Of a stretch of 64,000 bases of DNA, positions 1 to 8,906 are shown in pieces (within the stretch, counting starts at the first letter, position 1; each line of letters starts with the position of its first letter). The stretch lies in assembly GCF_000719955.1 (NCBI RefSeq), contig NZ_JOII01000004.1, forward strand, positions 1-64,000, read 5' to 3'. This DNA comes from Streptomyces albidoflavus. Its GTDB lineage: Bacteria; Actinomycetota; Actinomycetes; Streptomycetales; Streptomycetaceae. The position numbers and the translations under genes were made by a program. The notes under the pieces were generated by a model, which worked only from the letters and a program-made list of their open reading frames with translations, was not told the DNA's origin and ran no database searches.

Positions 1-2
1 AC

Positions 3-86
3 GAGCGACGCGCCGATCTCCACCAGGGCCTGCTCGAACTGGCCTGCAGCCTCATATGCCTCCGCCGCCTGCGAACCTCATTCTGA
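3..86 (+). CDS. IS5-type transposase, C-terminal end (cut by window start)
   Basis: The reading frame entering from the left edge encodes a tail with the pattern ERRADLHQGLLELACSLIC followed by LRRLRTSF and a TGA stop. This matches, from memory, the conserved end of actinobacterial IS5-type DDE transposases, where an ERR-x2-LH helix follows the catalytic Glu. Only about 27 residues are visible, so intactness cannot be judged. The bases just after the stop (about 81-100) may be the right end of that element, but this is a guess. A similar tail (ERRDDIHETFLGLATC) occurs in the IS5 relic near 24.45 kb. Confidence 0.6.
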   Translation, partial: ERRADLHQGLLELACSLICLRRLRTSF

Positions 87-210
87 AATGATCAGTTAGC
101 CTCTTCCAACCTGACGGGTGGTTGGGCAGACAGCCCCGGCGGCGGGCATGAAGAAAGTTCCTGGTAGACGGGTTCACGACCAAGATCACCAGTCCGCCAG
201 GAGCTTTCGC

Positions 211-957
211 GTGTTTGTCTACCCGTCCGGCATCGACAGCCGCACTCTGAGGCATCTCTCCGGCCTTCTCGCAGGTCACCGTCGTCGGATCGGTTCACGC
301 TGGCGTCGACTGACCTGTGGACGGCAGGCCCTGCTCGTTCTGGGCCACCTGCGCTGCGGCGACACCTACGCCCGCCTTGCCGCAGGCTTCCGCATCGGGA
401 TCGCCACGGCCTACCGCTACATACGCGAGGCCGTCGACCTCCTGGCCGCCCTCGCGCCTACGCTAGAACAGGCCATGACGACTGTCCGGAAGAAGGCGTA
501 CGTGATCCTTGACGGCACCGTGCTGCCGATCGACCGCATCGCCGCAGACCGGCCGTACTACTCGGGGAAGAAGAAGCACCACGGGATGAACGTGCAGGTC
601 CTCGCCGATCCCGCCGGACGCCTGATCTGGGCCTCGGACGCATTGCCGGGAGCCACGCACGACCTGACCGCGGCGCGGGTCCACGGCATTCCCGCAGCCC
701 TCGCCGTAAACGACATCAAGTGCTGGGCCGACAAGGCGTATCAGGGTGCCGGCCCTGCGATCCGCGTGCCGATCCGGGGCAAGCACCTGCGCGGCTGGCG
801 CCGACACCACAACCACGATCACACCAAGATCCGCAGCCTCGGCGAACGCGCCATGGCCATCCTCAAGTCCTGGAGGCTCCTGCGGAAACTCCGCTGCAGC
901 ACCACCCGGATCACCGCCGTCGTCCGAGCCATCGTCGCCCTCGAACTCGCCACCTGA
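211..957 (+). CDS. IS5-family DDE transposase, apparently intact
   Basis: About 248 residues, the usual size for this group. An N-terminal helix-turn-helix-like part (residues 1-90) precedes a DDE_Tnp_4-type RNase H fold. Candidate catalytic acids are D101 (VILDGTVLPID), one of D143/D151 (SDALPGATHD) and E212 (GERAMAILK); the KKKHHGMNVQV strand is typical. I chose the GTG at 211 over an in-frame GTG at 118: it has AGGAG seven bases upstream, and relatives begin FVYPSGI. Clear inverted repeats at the ends were not found by eye. It lies directly after another transposase tail, so IS elements are clustered here. Confidence 0.85.
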   Translation: MFVYPSGIDSRTLRHLSGLLAGHRRRIGSRWRRLTCGRQALLVLGHLRCGDTYARLAAGFRIGIATAYRYIREAVDLLAALAPTLEQAMTTVRKKAYVILDGTVLPIDRIAADRPYYSGKKKHHGMNVQVLADPAGRLIWASDALPGATHDLTAARVHGIPAALAVNDIKCWADKAYQGAGPAIRVPIRGKHLRGWRRHHNHDHTKIRSLGERAMAILKSWRLLRKLRCSTTRITAVVRAIVALELAT

Positions 958-1351
958 TCAAGATGGAAAAGACTCAGTGGTCCCACAGAACCACCACACA
1001 CGGACCTCACGATGGACCGTCCCGGGCGGCGCCCGCTGACCGAAGCCTCCTGCTGCCCAAGGTCCTGGCCCATCTCCGGGCCTGTGAGTTGCCCATCGAC
1101 GCCGCCACGGAGTTGACCGCAGTCCACGCCGACAACCCTCCACGCTGGCCGGCAGTGCCCAGTCCGGAAAGGCCCGTTCAATGACCTGCCATTGGGCACG
1201 GAAAGCTCAGTTCGGCACCCCATGTGCCCGGGAGGGTCTGGTACTTGGCTCTGACCGAAAGGTGCCGCGCGGTCCTTCGTCGCCGCGGCGGGGTATGCCA
1301 CTCGCTGAAGGTAGGCAGCCGCCATGATGTAGGGGGTGAAATCGCGCTGCG
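958..1351. other. Intergenic, no supportable gene
   Basis: About 390 bases between the transposase and the histidine kinase stop. Short open frames exist on both strands, but none has a start with a ribosome binding site or a recognisable family pattern. The first part may contain the right end of the transposon. Confidence 0.5.
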
Positions 1352-2557
1352 TCATGGGAATCGCAGTGTGATCGTGAGGCCGCCGCTGTCTCCTGGAATG
1401 GCGTGCAGGTCAGCGCCGTGGGCCTTAGCGATCGAGCGCACGATGGACAGCCCCAGGCCGTGTCCACTGGTGCTCGTGCGGTCCTGGCCGAGGCGGCGGA
1501 AGGGTTCGAACAGGTCCGGGATCCGCTCCTCGGAGATCTGCGGGCCGGTGTTCATCACGGTCAGGGTGTGGGGCTCGACGTCTACGCGGACCTGTCCGCC
1601 CTCGTAGTTGTACTGGATGGCGTTGCGGATCAGATTCGTCAGGAGGTGGCGCAGCAGTACGGGGTCGCCGTGGACCGTCAGGGCAGCGTGCTCGGGGACG
1701 GAGACGGTGACGTTCTTCTCTTTGGCCAGAGAGCTGAGTTCGGCCCGCACCTGCCGGGCTGCCGCCCCGAGATCCACAGCGGCGATCGTTTCCACGCCCT
1801 GGTCTCCCTTGGCCAGTACGAGAAGTGAGTTGACCAGCCGTTCCGCTTCCCGGTTGGTCGTGAGCAGGTCCTCCCTGACCTCCGCGAGGCCCTCGGACAG
1901 GGGATCGGCCAGGCAGACTTCGAGGGTGGTGCGCTGAGCGGCCAGCGGCGTCCTCAGTTCGTGGGAGGCGTTCGCCGTGAAGCGGCGCTGGCTGTCGAAG
2001 GACCGCTCCAGGCGGTCGAGCATGGTGTCGAACGTGTCGGCCAGGCGGTGGAGTTCGTCGTCGGGGCCGGTGAGCGCGAGACGCTGGTGCAGGTTCTGTT
2101 CGCTGATGCGGCGGGCCGCTTCCGTCATGGAGGCCACGGGCCGCAGGGCTCGCCCGGCCAGCCACCAGCCGAGCAGACCGGCGACGACAGCCATGATCAC
2201 CAGTCCGATCGCCGACCAGAGGACCATCTGGTGCAGTGCGGCGTCCTGGACAGCGCGGACGGTCTGGTCCAGTTTCCGCAAACTGATGGTGTCGCTGTCG
2301 GCGGGCGGGCGCGGCTCGGGATGCGTGCCGGGGTCGACGGGCTGCGCGGGCGCCCTGGAAGACTCCTGGCTCGGCGGCTCGTCGCCGCCGTACGTGACCT
2401 CGATACCCTGCACCTGTTGCGCCGTCCCGTGCCGGGCGAGGAGCACGACGAACGACAGCAGGATCACCCCTGCCACGAGGAACAGGGCCGAGATCGCCGC
2501 GGCCAGGCGGGCGCGGAACGGCAGGGCGCGCACGAACGCGCGAGGGTTCAGTCGCAC
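1352..2557 (-). CDS. Two-component sensor histidine kinase
   Basis: 401-residue membrane kinase. Transmembrane helices lie at about 18-43 and 112-134, with a roughly 70-residue Pro/Glu-rich extracytoplasmic loop between them. A HAMP linker (135-188), HisKA domain with the phospho-accepting His199 (NASHELRTPL) and HATPase domain (N312 in LIRNAIQYN; GHGLGLS at 365-371) follow. The GTG start at 2557 was chosen because it overlaps the response-regulator stop by 10 bases (GTGCGACTGA), giving translational coupling; the longer frame upstream lacks membrane-protein character. The paired regulator and divergent ABC genes suggest it senses a cell-envelope stress or toxic ligand handled by that transporter. 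The ligand is unknown. Confidence 0.93.
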   Translation of the reverse strand: MRLNPRAFVRALPFRARLAAAISALFLVAGVILLSFVVLLARHGTAQQVQGIEVTYGGDEPPSQESSRAPAQPVDPGTHPEPRPPADSDTISLRKLDQTVRAVQDAALHQMVLWSAIGLVIMAVVAGLLGWWLAGRALRPVASMTEAARRISEQNLHQRLALTGPDDELHRLADTFDTMLDRLERSFDSQRRFTANASHELRTPLAAQRTTLEVCLADPLSEGLAEVREDLLTTNREAERLVNSLLVLAKGDQGVETIAAVDLGAAARQVRAELSSLAKEKNVTVSVPEHAALTVHGDPVLLRHLLTNLIRNAIQYNYEGGQVRVDVEPHTLTVMNTGPQISEERIPDLFEPFRRLGQDRTSTSGHGLGLSIVRSIAKAHGADLHAIPGDSGGLTITLRFP

Positions 2558-3210
2558 AGCCGGTACCCCCGCCCCACGTCCATGGTAATGACGGCGGTGT
2601 CGCCCAGCTTGGCACGCAGCCTGCTGATGGTGGCCCGTACGGCGCTGGTGCGCGGATCGAGGTTCTCGTCCCAGATCGTACGGACGAGCTCGGCGTGCGG
2701 GACCGCCACCCCGCGGGCCTCCATCAGACATTGCAGTACGGCGAATTCCTTGGGCGTCAGTTCGATGGGCCGACCGTCCACCGTGACCTCCCTGCGCGCC
2801 CGGTCCAGGGTGATGCCTCCCTGGTGAAGGACGACCGGCGGGGGCTTGGTCGCGCGGCGACTCAACGCCCGTACTCGGGCGACCAGTTCGGCGAAGTCGA
2901 AGGGTTTGGCGAGGTAGTCGTCGGCACCGAGTGTGGTGAGGCCGTACACCTTGTCCGTGAGCTCACCGGCGGCGGTCAGCATCAGGATCCGCGGCGGGTC
3001 CGTGAGCTCGCGCAGGCGCTTGCACACCTCGTCTCCGGTCATCACGGGCAGGTCGCGGTCGAGGATGAGCACGTCGTAGTCCGTGATCAGGCACATGCGC
3101 TCGGCCTGGTCGCCCGAGACCGCGAGATCGACGGCCATGCCCTGACGGCGCAGACCGGTGACGATGGAACGGGCGAGGATGTGGTGATCCTCGGCAATCA
3201 GAACTCTCAT
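2548..3210 (-). CDS. OmpR/PhoB-family response regulator
   Basis: 220 residues. The N-terminal receiver has acidic residues near the start (AEDHH), the phospho-acceptor D51 (LILDRDLP) and the conserved Lys in LAKPFDF. A C-terminal winged helix (about 125-218) includes ELTPKEFAVLQCLM and RGYRLCD. It heads a two-gene unit with the downstream kinase, which overlaps it by 10 bases. The gene diverges from the FtsX-like ABC genes across about 150 bases, the layout in which such a regulator controls the neighbouring transporter. Confidence 0.94.
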   Translation of the reverse strand: MRVLIAEDHHILARSIVTGLRRQGMAVDLAVSGDQAERMCLITDYDVLILDRDLPVMTGDEVCKRLRELTDPPRILMLTAAGELTDKVYGLTTLGADDYLAKPFDFAELVARVRALSRRATKPPPVVLHQGGITLDRARREVTVDGRPIELTPKEFAVLQCLMEARGVAVPHAELVRTIWDENLDPRTSAVRATISRLRAKLGDTAVITMDVGRGYRLCD

Positions 3211-3361
3211 GCCTTCATGGAAACAAGGTCATGATTGCAGGGAGTTAAACCCGGCCGCAGCGGAGTGCGCCCGGCAGCGTTTGTCCGGTTTCCGGCGATG
3301 ACTTTATGCCGCCGTAACGCGCTTATCTTGCTGCAAACGGCGTTCTGGTCTCGTAGGCCTC

Positions 3362-4603
3362 ATGAACTTCGTCAAGCGTGCCGGCAGGAGTCTGCGGGCA
3401 CGGAAATCCAAGACAGCCGTGGTGCTGGGGATCTTCGTCGTCATCAGCACACTGCTGCTGGGCGGATTCTTGCTGCAGGGCACGGCCGCCCGGCAGGAGG
3501 CGGACGCGCAGCGGGACATCGGCGTGGACGTGACGGTGCAGAGCTCGGGACTGACCTCGGAGGTCGCCGATCGGATCGGCGCCTCACCGCTGGTCAGCCG
3601 GTACAACCCGCTGCTTGTGCTGACAGCTGGGGCGCAAGGGCTGAAGCCGTTGGAATCCGAGCTTCCCCAGCCGGGCGGCAAGGGCGATGACGAGGACAAG
3701 GGCAAGGGCAAGGGCCCGCTGGCCGTCAACGGCGTCAAGGACTCCGGTCTGCTGCTGCCCTTCTCGTACGGCTCGAACAAGATCCTTACTGGTCGGGCCA
3801 TCACCTCCGCAGACGCCGGCCGAAAGGTCGCCATGGTCGAGCAGCGCCTCGCCAAGAAGAACGGGCTCAAGCTGGGCGACACCATCGGCGTAAAGTCCGC
3901 CGACGGTCAGCGCACGCTCCAGACGAAGATCGTCGGGATCTATCAGGACGCCATGCCCGGTCCCGCTCAGTGGGAGCACCCCAGCAAGCTGCCCGGCAAC
4001 GTGCTCTACGTTCCGGTCGCGACGGCGCGGGAGCTCAGCCCCGGTACGCGGCACCTTGCGGAGGCCGTGTTCAAGGTGGGCTCTCCCGAGCTGGCGAAGC
4101 AGCTGCACGACGAGGTCGAGAAGCTGCTCGGCGCGGAGTCCTTCGAATTCCGCGTCAACGACAAGGCGTACAACGACCAGGTGCGCCCGATCCAGCAGGT
4201 CGGTGCGTTCGCCGGGCTGATCGTGTGGCTGATCGCGCTGGCCGGTGCGCTGATCCTCGCGTTGATCGTGGCGCTGCAGATCCGTGAGCGCCGCGACGAG
4301 CTCGGGATGCTCCTCGCCATGGGAGAGAAGAAGTGGAAGCTGATCGCCCAGCACACCGCGGAGGTGGCGGCCATCGCCGTGCCCGCCGTGCTCCTCGCCG
4401 CTGTGATCGGCCAGGTGCCCGCCCCGTTCGTGGGCGAGGCGCTGCTCAGCGGCCGGACAGGCGCGCCTCGGATGACCGTGGGCCTGGCCGACCTGGGCAA
4501 GGTCGCCGGGATCGGCCTGGGGATCTCCGTCGTCGCCACCGCTCTTCCCGGGATCGGAGTCCTGCGCCTGCACCCCCGTTCCATCCTCGCCTCCGGCGAG
4601 TAG
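3362..4603 (+). CDS. ABC transporter permease, FtsX/MacB type
   Basis: 413 residues: a first transmembrane helix at about 20-41, a large extracytoplasmic MacB-PCD-like domain (about 45-270) with a Lys/Asp/Gly-rich low-complexity patch near residue 105, and three C-terminal helices in an FtsX domain (LIVWLIALAGALILALIVAL, then LAMGEKKWKL). It is paralogous to the next gene: both begin MNF-KRAG-SL and share LGMLLAMGEKK / YGVLLSMGEKK, so the pair arose by duplication. With the ATPase at 6085 it probably forms a heteromeric exporter or mechanotransmission complex at the membrane. Substrate is not deducible. Confidence 0.9.
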   Translation: MNFVKRAGRSLRARKSKTAVVLGIFVVISTLLLGGFLLQGTAARQEADAQRDIGVDVTVQSSGLTSEVADRIGASPLVSRYNPLLVLTAGAQGLKPLESELPQPGGKGDDEDKGKGKGPLAVNGVKDSGLLLPFSYGSNKILTGRAITSADAGRKVAMVEQRLAKKNGLKLGDTIGVKSADGQRTLQTKIVGIYQDAMPGPAQWEHPSKLPGNVLYVPVATARELSPGTRHLAEAVFKVGSPELAKQLHDEVEKLLGAESFEFRVNDKAYNDQVRPIQQVGAFAGLIVWLIALAGALILALIVALQIRERRDELGMLLAMGEKKWKLIAQHTAEVAAIAVPAVLLAAVIGQVPAPFVGEALLSGRTGAPRMTVGLADLGKVAGIGLGISVVATALPGIGVLRLHPRSILASGE

Positions 4604-4691
4604 CCGAGCAGGCACGGCCCCGTACCCGCCCACCCGCACGCGAACTAGCACACACCCCCGATACCGGGTCAGAACGGAAGCACTCACCCTC

Positions 4692-6077
4692 ATGAACTTC
4701 ATCAAGCGCGCAGGGCTCAGCCTGTGGTCGCGCAAGGGCAAGACCCTGCTCACCCTGTCCACATTCCTCGTCATCGCCGTGATGGTGCTGGCCGGCGTAC
4801 TCATAAACGACGCGACCGCCGCGGCCGAGCAGAAGGCCAAACGCTCCGTCGGCGCCGAGGTGAACATGGAGTACGACCCGTCCGCGGCCTTCACCGGCCA
4901 GGCACCGCGGATCGACTCCCGCACCGTCGACAAGATCGGCGCCCTGCCCCAGGTGCAAAAGTTCAACTACGCGATGTTCGACGCCGCTTCCCTCAAGGGC
5001 GGCATCAACCTCGTCACCGACGGCGTGGACTCTGCGGCTTCGGGCTTGGGCGAGGGACAGACCATCGTGAGGGGAGTCCTGGACTCCGGGCTGCTGCCCG
5101 ACTTCCGCAGCGGCAAGTTCAAGCTCCTGTCTGGTGAGCACATCACCGCCGCGGACAAGGACAAGAACAAGGTCCTGGTCGAGGAGCGGCTGACCGCGAA
5201 GAACAACCTCAAGGTGGGCGACAAGATCGCCCTTGCCCCGGTCTCGGGCAAGGGCGAGGAGGAGTTCACCGTCGGCGGCATCTACCGTGACCCGAGCCCG
5301 AGCACCGAACCGGACCCGGAGTTCTTCAGCAACCGCTCCAACCTCCTCTACGCGTCGATCGGCAGCTTCTCGGGACTCGTCTCCGCCGACTCCGGATCCG
5401 GCGCGCTGCAGGTCGGATCGGGCTCCTTCCTCCTCAACGATGCCGACGACCTCGATGCGTTCAAGAAGAAAGCGGCGAAGATCGCGGGCGGTCAGCTGGA
5501 GGGTTTCAAGCTGGACACCAACGACAAGGCCATCCAGCAGATGACCGGACCGCTGCAGAGCATCCGCTCCAGTGCCACCCTGGCCATGTGGCTGATCGCC
5601 CTGGCCGGCGCCGCCGTCCTGGCCCTGCTTGCCAATCTCGCTGTCAAGCAGCGCCGCAAGGAGTACGGCGTGCTGCTGAGCATGGGCGAGAAGAAGAGCA
5701 GGCTCATCGCCCAGCAGATTCTGGAGACGGTGGTCGTCGCGGTGCTCGCCATCGGTCTGAGCTCGCTGTTCACGCAGAGCCTGACGCAGAGCGTCGGCCA
5801 GTCCCTGCTGAGCAGCCAGGCCGCCGCCGCCCAGGACAAGCTCGACTCCTGGAAGGCCCCGCCGCCCGGCAGCACCGGCCTCAGCGAAGGAATCGACATG
5901 AACGACCAGCCCGTCGACAACGCCGACCCCATCGACAAGATCACCGTGGGCCTCGCCCCGTCCGACATCGCCGTCGTCGGCAGCATCGGCATCGGCATCG
6001 GCCTCCTGGCCACCGCCGTCCCCGCAGCGTCCGTCCTGCGGCTCAGCCCCCGCTTCATCCTCACGAAGGGCAAGTGA
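4692..6077 (+). CDS. ABC transporter permease, FtsX/MacB type (paralogue)
   Basis: 461 residues, same architecture as the preceding permease: N-terminal helix (about 17-39), long extracytoplasmic domain, then three C-terminal helices starting at MWLIALAGAAVLALLANLAV. The inserted loop before the last helix is longer (AAAAQDKLDSWKAPP region). It follows the first permease after 88 bases and precedes the ATPase by 7 bases, so the three are one operon. Two half-permeases plus a single ATPase subunit is the expected heterodimer plan. Confidence 0.9.
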   Translation: MNFIKRAGLSLWSRKGKTLLTLSTFLVIAVMVLAGVLINDATAAAEQKAKRSVGAEVNMEYDPSAAFTGQAPRIDSRTVDKIGALPQVQKFNYAMFDAASLKGGINLVTDGVDSAASGLGEGQTIVRGVLDSGLLPDFRSGKFKLLSGEHITAADKDKNKVLVEERLTAKNNLKVGDKIALAPVSGKGEEEFTVGGIYRDPSPSTEPDPEFFSNRSNLLYASIGSFSGLVSADSGSGALQVGSGSFLLNDADDLDAFKKKAAKIAGGQLEGFKLDTNDKAIQQMTGPLQSIRSSATLAMWLIALAGAAVLALLANLAVKQRRKEYGVLLSMGEKKSRLIAQQILETVVVAVLAIGLSSLFTQSLTQSVGQSLLSSQAAAAQDKLDSWKAPPPGSTGLSEGIDMNDQPVDNADPIDKITVGLAPSDIAVVGSIGIGIGLLATAVPAASVLRLSPRFILTKGK

Positions 6078-6084
6078 AGCCAAC

Positions 6085-6798
6085 ATGACCAGCACCACGA
6101 GCTCGAGCACCCACCGGCCAGTCCTGCGCCTCGACGGCATCAGCTACACCTACACCGGTCAGCGCCGCAGGAGCACCGTCCTCAAGAGCATCGACTACAG
6201 CTTCGAGCGCGGCACCTTCTACACGATCCTTGGCCCTTCCGGCAGCGGTAAGACCACGCTGCTGTCCCTGGCGAGCGGACTCGACACCCCCACCAAGGGC
6301 GTCATCAGCTTCGACGGACAGGACCTGAACACGATCGGCCTGGGCCGCTACCGCAACAAGCACGCCGCCACGATCTTCCAGCAGTACAACCTCCTCACCT
6401 ACATGACCGCCCTCCAGAACGTCACCACCGCCATGGAGATCACCGGTGTGAAGCCCGCCTCGGGCAGCCGTAAGGCACGCGCCCTTGAACTGCTCGCAGA
6501 CGTGGGCCTCGACCGCTCGACGGCCGGCCGCAACGTCATGCAACTCTCCGGCGGCCAGCAGCAGCGCGTCGCCATCGCCCGCGCACTCGCCTGCGACGTC
6601 GATATCCTCTTCGCCGACGAACCCACAGGAAACCTCGACGAGGACACCGCCCAGGGCATCATCGACATGTTCCGCGCACTCGCCCAGGAGCAGGGCAAAT
6701 GCGTGATCGTCGTGACCCATTCTCAGCAGCTGGCGGCCCAGTCCGACCGGGTCCTGACCATCCGCAAGGGCAAGATGACCGAAGACGCCGCCGCATAG
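6085..6798 (+). CDS. ABC transporter ATP-binding protein, LolD/MacB type
   Basis: 237 residues. Walker A GPSGSGKTTLL (about 52-62), Q-loop IFQQYNLLTYM, signature LSGGQQQRVAIARAL, Walker B DILFADEPTGNLD and H-loop VVTHSQQLAAQSDRVL are all present, so it should hydrolyse ATP. It ends the permease operon and is the energising subunit for the two FtsX-type permeases. ATPases of this subgroup power MacB, LolCDE and bacitracin-type detoxification systems; the adjacent two-component pair favours a resistance or envelope-stress role. Confidence 0.94.
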   Translation: MTSTTSSSTHRPVLRLDGISYTYTGQRRRSTVLKSIDYSFERGTFYTILGPSGSGKTTLLSLASGLDTPTKGVISFDGQDLNTIGLGRYRNKHAATIFQQYNLLTYMTALQNVTTAMEITGVKPASGSRKARALELLADVGLDRSTAGRNVMQLSGGQQQRVAIARALACDVDILFADEPTGNLDEDTAQGIIDMFRALAQEQGKCVIVVTHSQQLAAQSDRVLTIRKGKMTEDAAA

Positions 6799-6887
6799 AG
6801 CGTTCCTCGGGCATCGGATAGTCGGGCCGTGCGGGCATCGGCCGCGGTATCCCCTCCCGCGGTCGGCGCTGTGCGGTCCACGCCCTC

Positions 6888-7241
6888 ATGGCGCCCCCGC
6901 TTCGGGCCCTGGCCCTCAGCGCGTGCGAAGGCGAGGCTGATGACAGTCCCGGCAACGGTGGAGTGGGCGCCTACCCCACGTCCGGCGGCAAGCCGCAGGG
7001 CGGCAACAACGAGCCGGCACCGGGCGCCGGCTCTCTGGAGGCCACCGAGCGGTACGCACGATGCCTGCGCGAGAACGGCTTCCCTCAGGCCGAAGTCGAT
7101 GAACAGCGCGGCGGACTCCGCCTCTACCGCGGCGCACCTCCACAGGAAGCCGCGGAGAAGTGCCGGCAGGAGAATCCCGCGGGCCGGAACGGCGGCAGAG
7201 ACGGCGGGAACCAGCACCATAGCCGTGCTCGATGTGGCTGA
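6888..7241 (+). CDS. Putative small lipoprotein, unknown function
   Basis: 117 residues. A short hydrophobic start runs into a lipobox-like LSAC with Cys13, followed by a Gly/Ser/Asn-rich linker and a compact C-terminal part containing YARCLRENGFP and a second Cys in AAEKCRQEN. That CMRENG-type motif occurs in small secreted actinobacterial lipoproteins found beside ABC exporters, which fits its place after the ATPase. The signal peptide is unusually short and no good ribosome binding site precedes the ATG, so the 5' end may be eroded or mis-set. Confidence 0.45.
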   Translation: MAPPLRALALSACEGEADDSPGNGGVGAYPTSGGKPQGGNNEPAPGAGSLEATERYARCLRENGFPQAEVDEQRGGLRLYRGAPPQEAAEKCRQENPAGRNGGRDGGNQHHSRARCG

Positions 7242-7510
7242 TGGCCAGCGCAGTGGACGTTACTGACTCCCCCCCCGCCGGGGCTAACCGGACGCCGCCG
7301 GCAACGCATGCTGGGACACCTGCGCACGCGTCAGCTTCGGCGACAACGTCTCGTGGGATGTTGTGCTGCCGTGCTCACCGAGATTCGCCTATCCCCTGGT
7401 CACCGAGGCGCGCGGGGAGCTGCTTGAGTGGGACGGGACACCCGTCGCTCTTATCTCCCCCGGTGGGTGCGACGGGGCGCCGACCCCTGATTTACCTGCT
7501 GAGGGCAGCG

Positions 7511-7873
7511 ATGATCAGTGATGGAAGGTCCCCAGAATCCGCCGCCAAGGCCGTGCTGTACGTCTGCGCGGACCGTGGCAGGCAGATGCCGAGCCTGGCC
7601 GCCGAGCGGGCGCTGGCCGAGGGCCGCGCCTTCGCGGAGCGGCATGAGCTGACGATCGCCGTGGTGGTCACCGACCGGTACGGCGAGCCCGACCCTGGCC
7701 GGCGCCCGGGCTGGCTCAAGGTCTGGGAGCTCGCGGCGGCTGGCGGCATCGAGGCGGTGCTGGTCCGGTGGCCGGCCGCCATCGCGCCGGTTGTCGTCCG
7801 TGAGTACCAGGACCGCGAGACCCGGTGGGTCCGGGGCCACGGCGTGCATGTCCGCTACACCTGGCTCCTCTAG
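7511..7873 (+). CDS. Small protein resembling a serine-recombinase N-terminal domain, catalytic Ser absent
   Basis: 120 residues; ATG at 7511 preceded by GAGGG at five bases. The sequence follows the layout of a resolvase/invertase catalytic fold: a first strand AVLYVCADRG, helix LAAERALAEGRAFAERH, strand LTIAVVVTDR, then GRRPGWLKVWELAAAGGIEAVLVRWP, which corresponds to the region of serine recombinases that defines which risk-site is acted on. The expected Ser of the RVSTxxQ motif is replaced (CADRGRQ), and no DNA-binding region follows, so recombinase activity is unlikely. It may be a domesticated remnant. The assignment is by pattern only. Confidence 0.45.
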   Translation: MISDGRSPESAAKAVLYVCADRGRQMPSLAAERALAEGRAFAERHELTIAVVVTDRYGEPDPGRRPGWLKVWELAAAGGIEAVLVRWPAAIAPVVVREYQDRETRWVRGHGVHVRYTWLL

Positions 7874-8264
7874 CGAAAGCGACCGCCCGGTGAGCCCGCG
7901 CCAACACCGTCGCCGTGCACTCCCCTGATGGGCCTGGTGGCAGACCTGGCTCCTGGGCGGCATGCTCGCCGCTCTGGTGATCGTGGCGCTCCGGCCCCAG
8001 TGAACCCCGGCTGGGCCGGGGCCGGACGCCACTCCCCCGGTCCAGCCGGCGCGTTACCGGCATGGCGCCTTCGGGCTCGTCTGCCGCCACGCCTCCGAAG
8101 GGCACCGGCGGCTCGGTCAGGCTCGTCGTGCTGATGCTGAACGAAGACGGCCTTCCTCGCGCGGGAGAGCGGAAGCCAGGAAGCTGCTGCCCGGGGGCCG
8201 TTGTCGGCTCGGCCTCCTACGGGTTGGCCCTTGACGCGCTCGCGCCCGGACTCGGAGGAGACGA
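7874..8264. other. Intergenic, no supportable gene
   Basis: About 390 bases. Around 7929-8001 the plus strand reads as a single membrane helix (TWLLGGMLAALVIVALRPQ then stop) with no start codon in frame, possibly the tail of a decayed small membrane protein. Nothing else is recognisable. Confidence 0.4.
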
Positions 8265-8906
8265 TCAGGTGACGGGCTTCCGTGGTGGGGGGATCTTCGG
8301 CAGCAGGTCCCAGAGCGGTTGGGGGCCTGCTGCCCACCGAGCGAGGACGCGGCGGTCTACGAGGTGCATGTGCAGGGCGCCGGCGAGTTCGGGGCACCGG
8401 CAGGTGAAGCGGCCGTTGGTGACGACGGCGACCACGTCGGCGCCGTGAAGCGGGCGGGCGGTGCCGTTGACGCGCTGGAGGTCGGGGACGCCGATCGCCG
8501 AGCCGCTGGTGCCGTTTCGCCGGTGTTTGCGCTGGATGACCCATACCCGTCCGTACGGGTCGGTCGCGATGACGTCGGCCCCGTTGTCGCCGGCCCCGCC
8601 GACCTGCCGGGCGTTGGAGCATCCGTCGCGGCGCAGGAGGTCGCGAACGGCGTACTCGAATTCGCGGTGGTGCAGGGCGTCGATCTGCGGGAGGTTGAAG
8701 CGCAGCGCGTTGACTCGGGTCCGGTCCCACCGGGCGTGCTCGGCCTTGCGGTACAACCACACTCCGCCGAACCCGGCCGCCGCCAGCGCGAGGGTGAGGA
8801 GCACCCACCAGTTGATCAGCAGCCAGCGCGCGACGGGGATGGCGACGGCGGCGGGCAGGGCGCCGATGAGGATCTTCATGCCGAGTTGTTCGCTTTTGCG
8901 GCGCAT
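8265..8906 (-). CDS. Membrane-anchored Mrr-like restriction endonuclease domain protein
   Basis: 213 residues. Two hydrophobic segments (about 11-25 and 30-52) anchor the N-terminus. The rest fits a Mrr_cat fold: FEYAVRDLLRRDGC helix, QVGGAGDNGADVIATD with the metal-binding Asp, and IQRKHRR supplying the Q-x-K half of the PD-(D/E)xK-type site, followed by VPDLQRVNGTARPLHGADVVAVVTN, typical of the family. Such proteins cleave modified or foreign DNA, and TM-anchored versions are common in actinomycetes. A second ATG nine codons in (8879) is an alternative start. No methyltransferase partner is nearby, which suits a modification-dependent or solitary nuclease. Confidence 0.75.
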   Translation of the reverse strand: MRRKSEQLGMKILIGALPAAVAIPVARWLLINWWVLLTLALAAAGFGGVWLYRKAEHARWDRTRVNALRFNLPQIDALHHREFEYAVRDLLRRDGCSNARQVGGAGDNGADVIATDPYGRVWVIQRKHRRNGTSGSAIGVPDLQRVNGTARPLHGADVVAVVTNGRFTCRCPELAGALHMHLVDRRVLARWAAGPQPLWDLLPKIPPPRKPVT

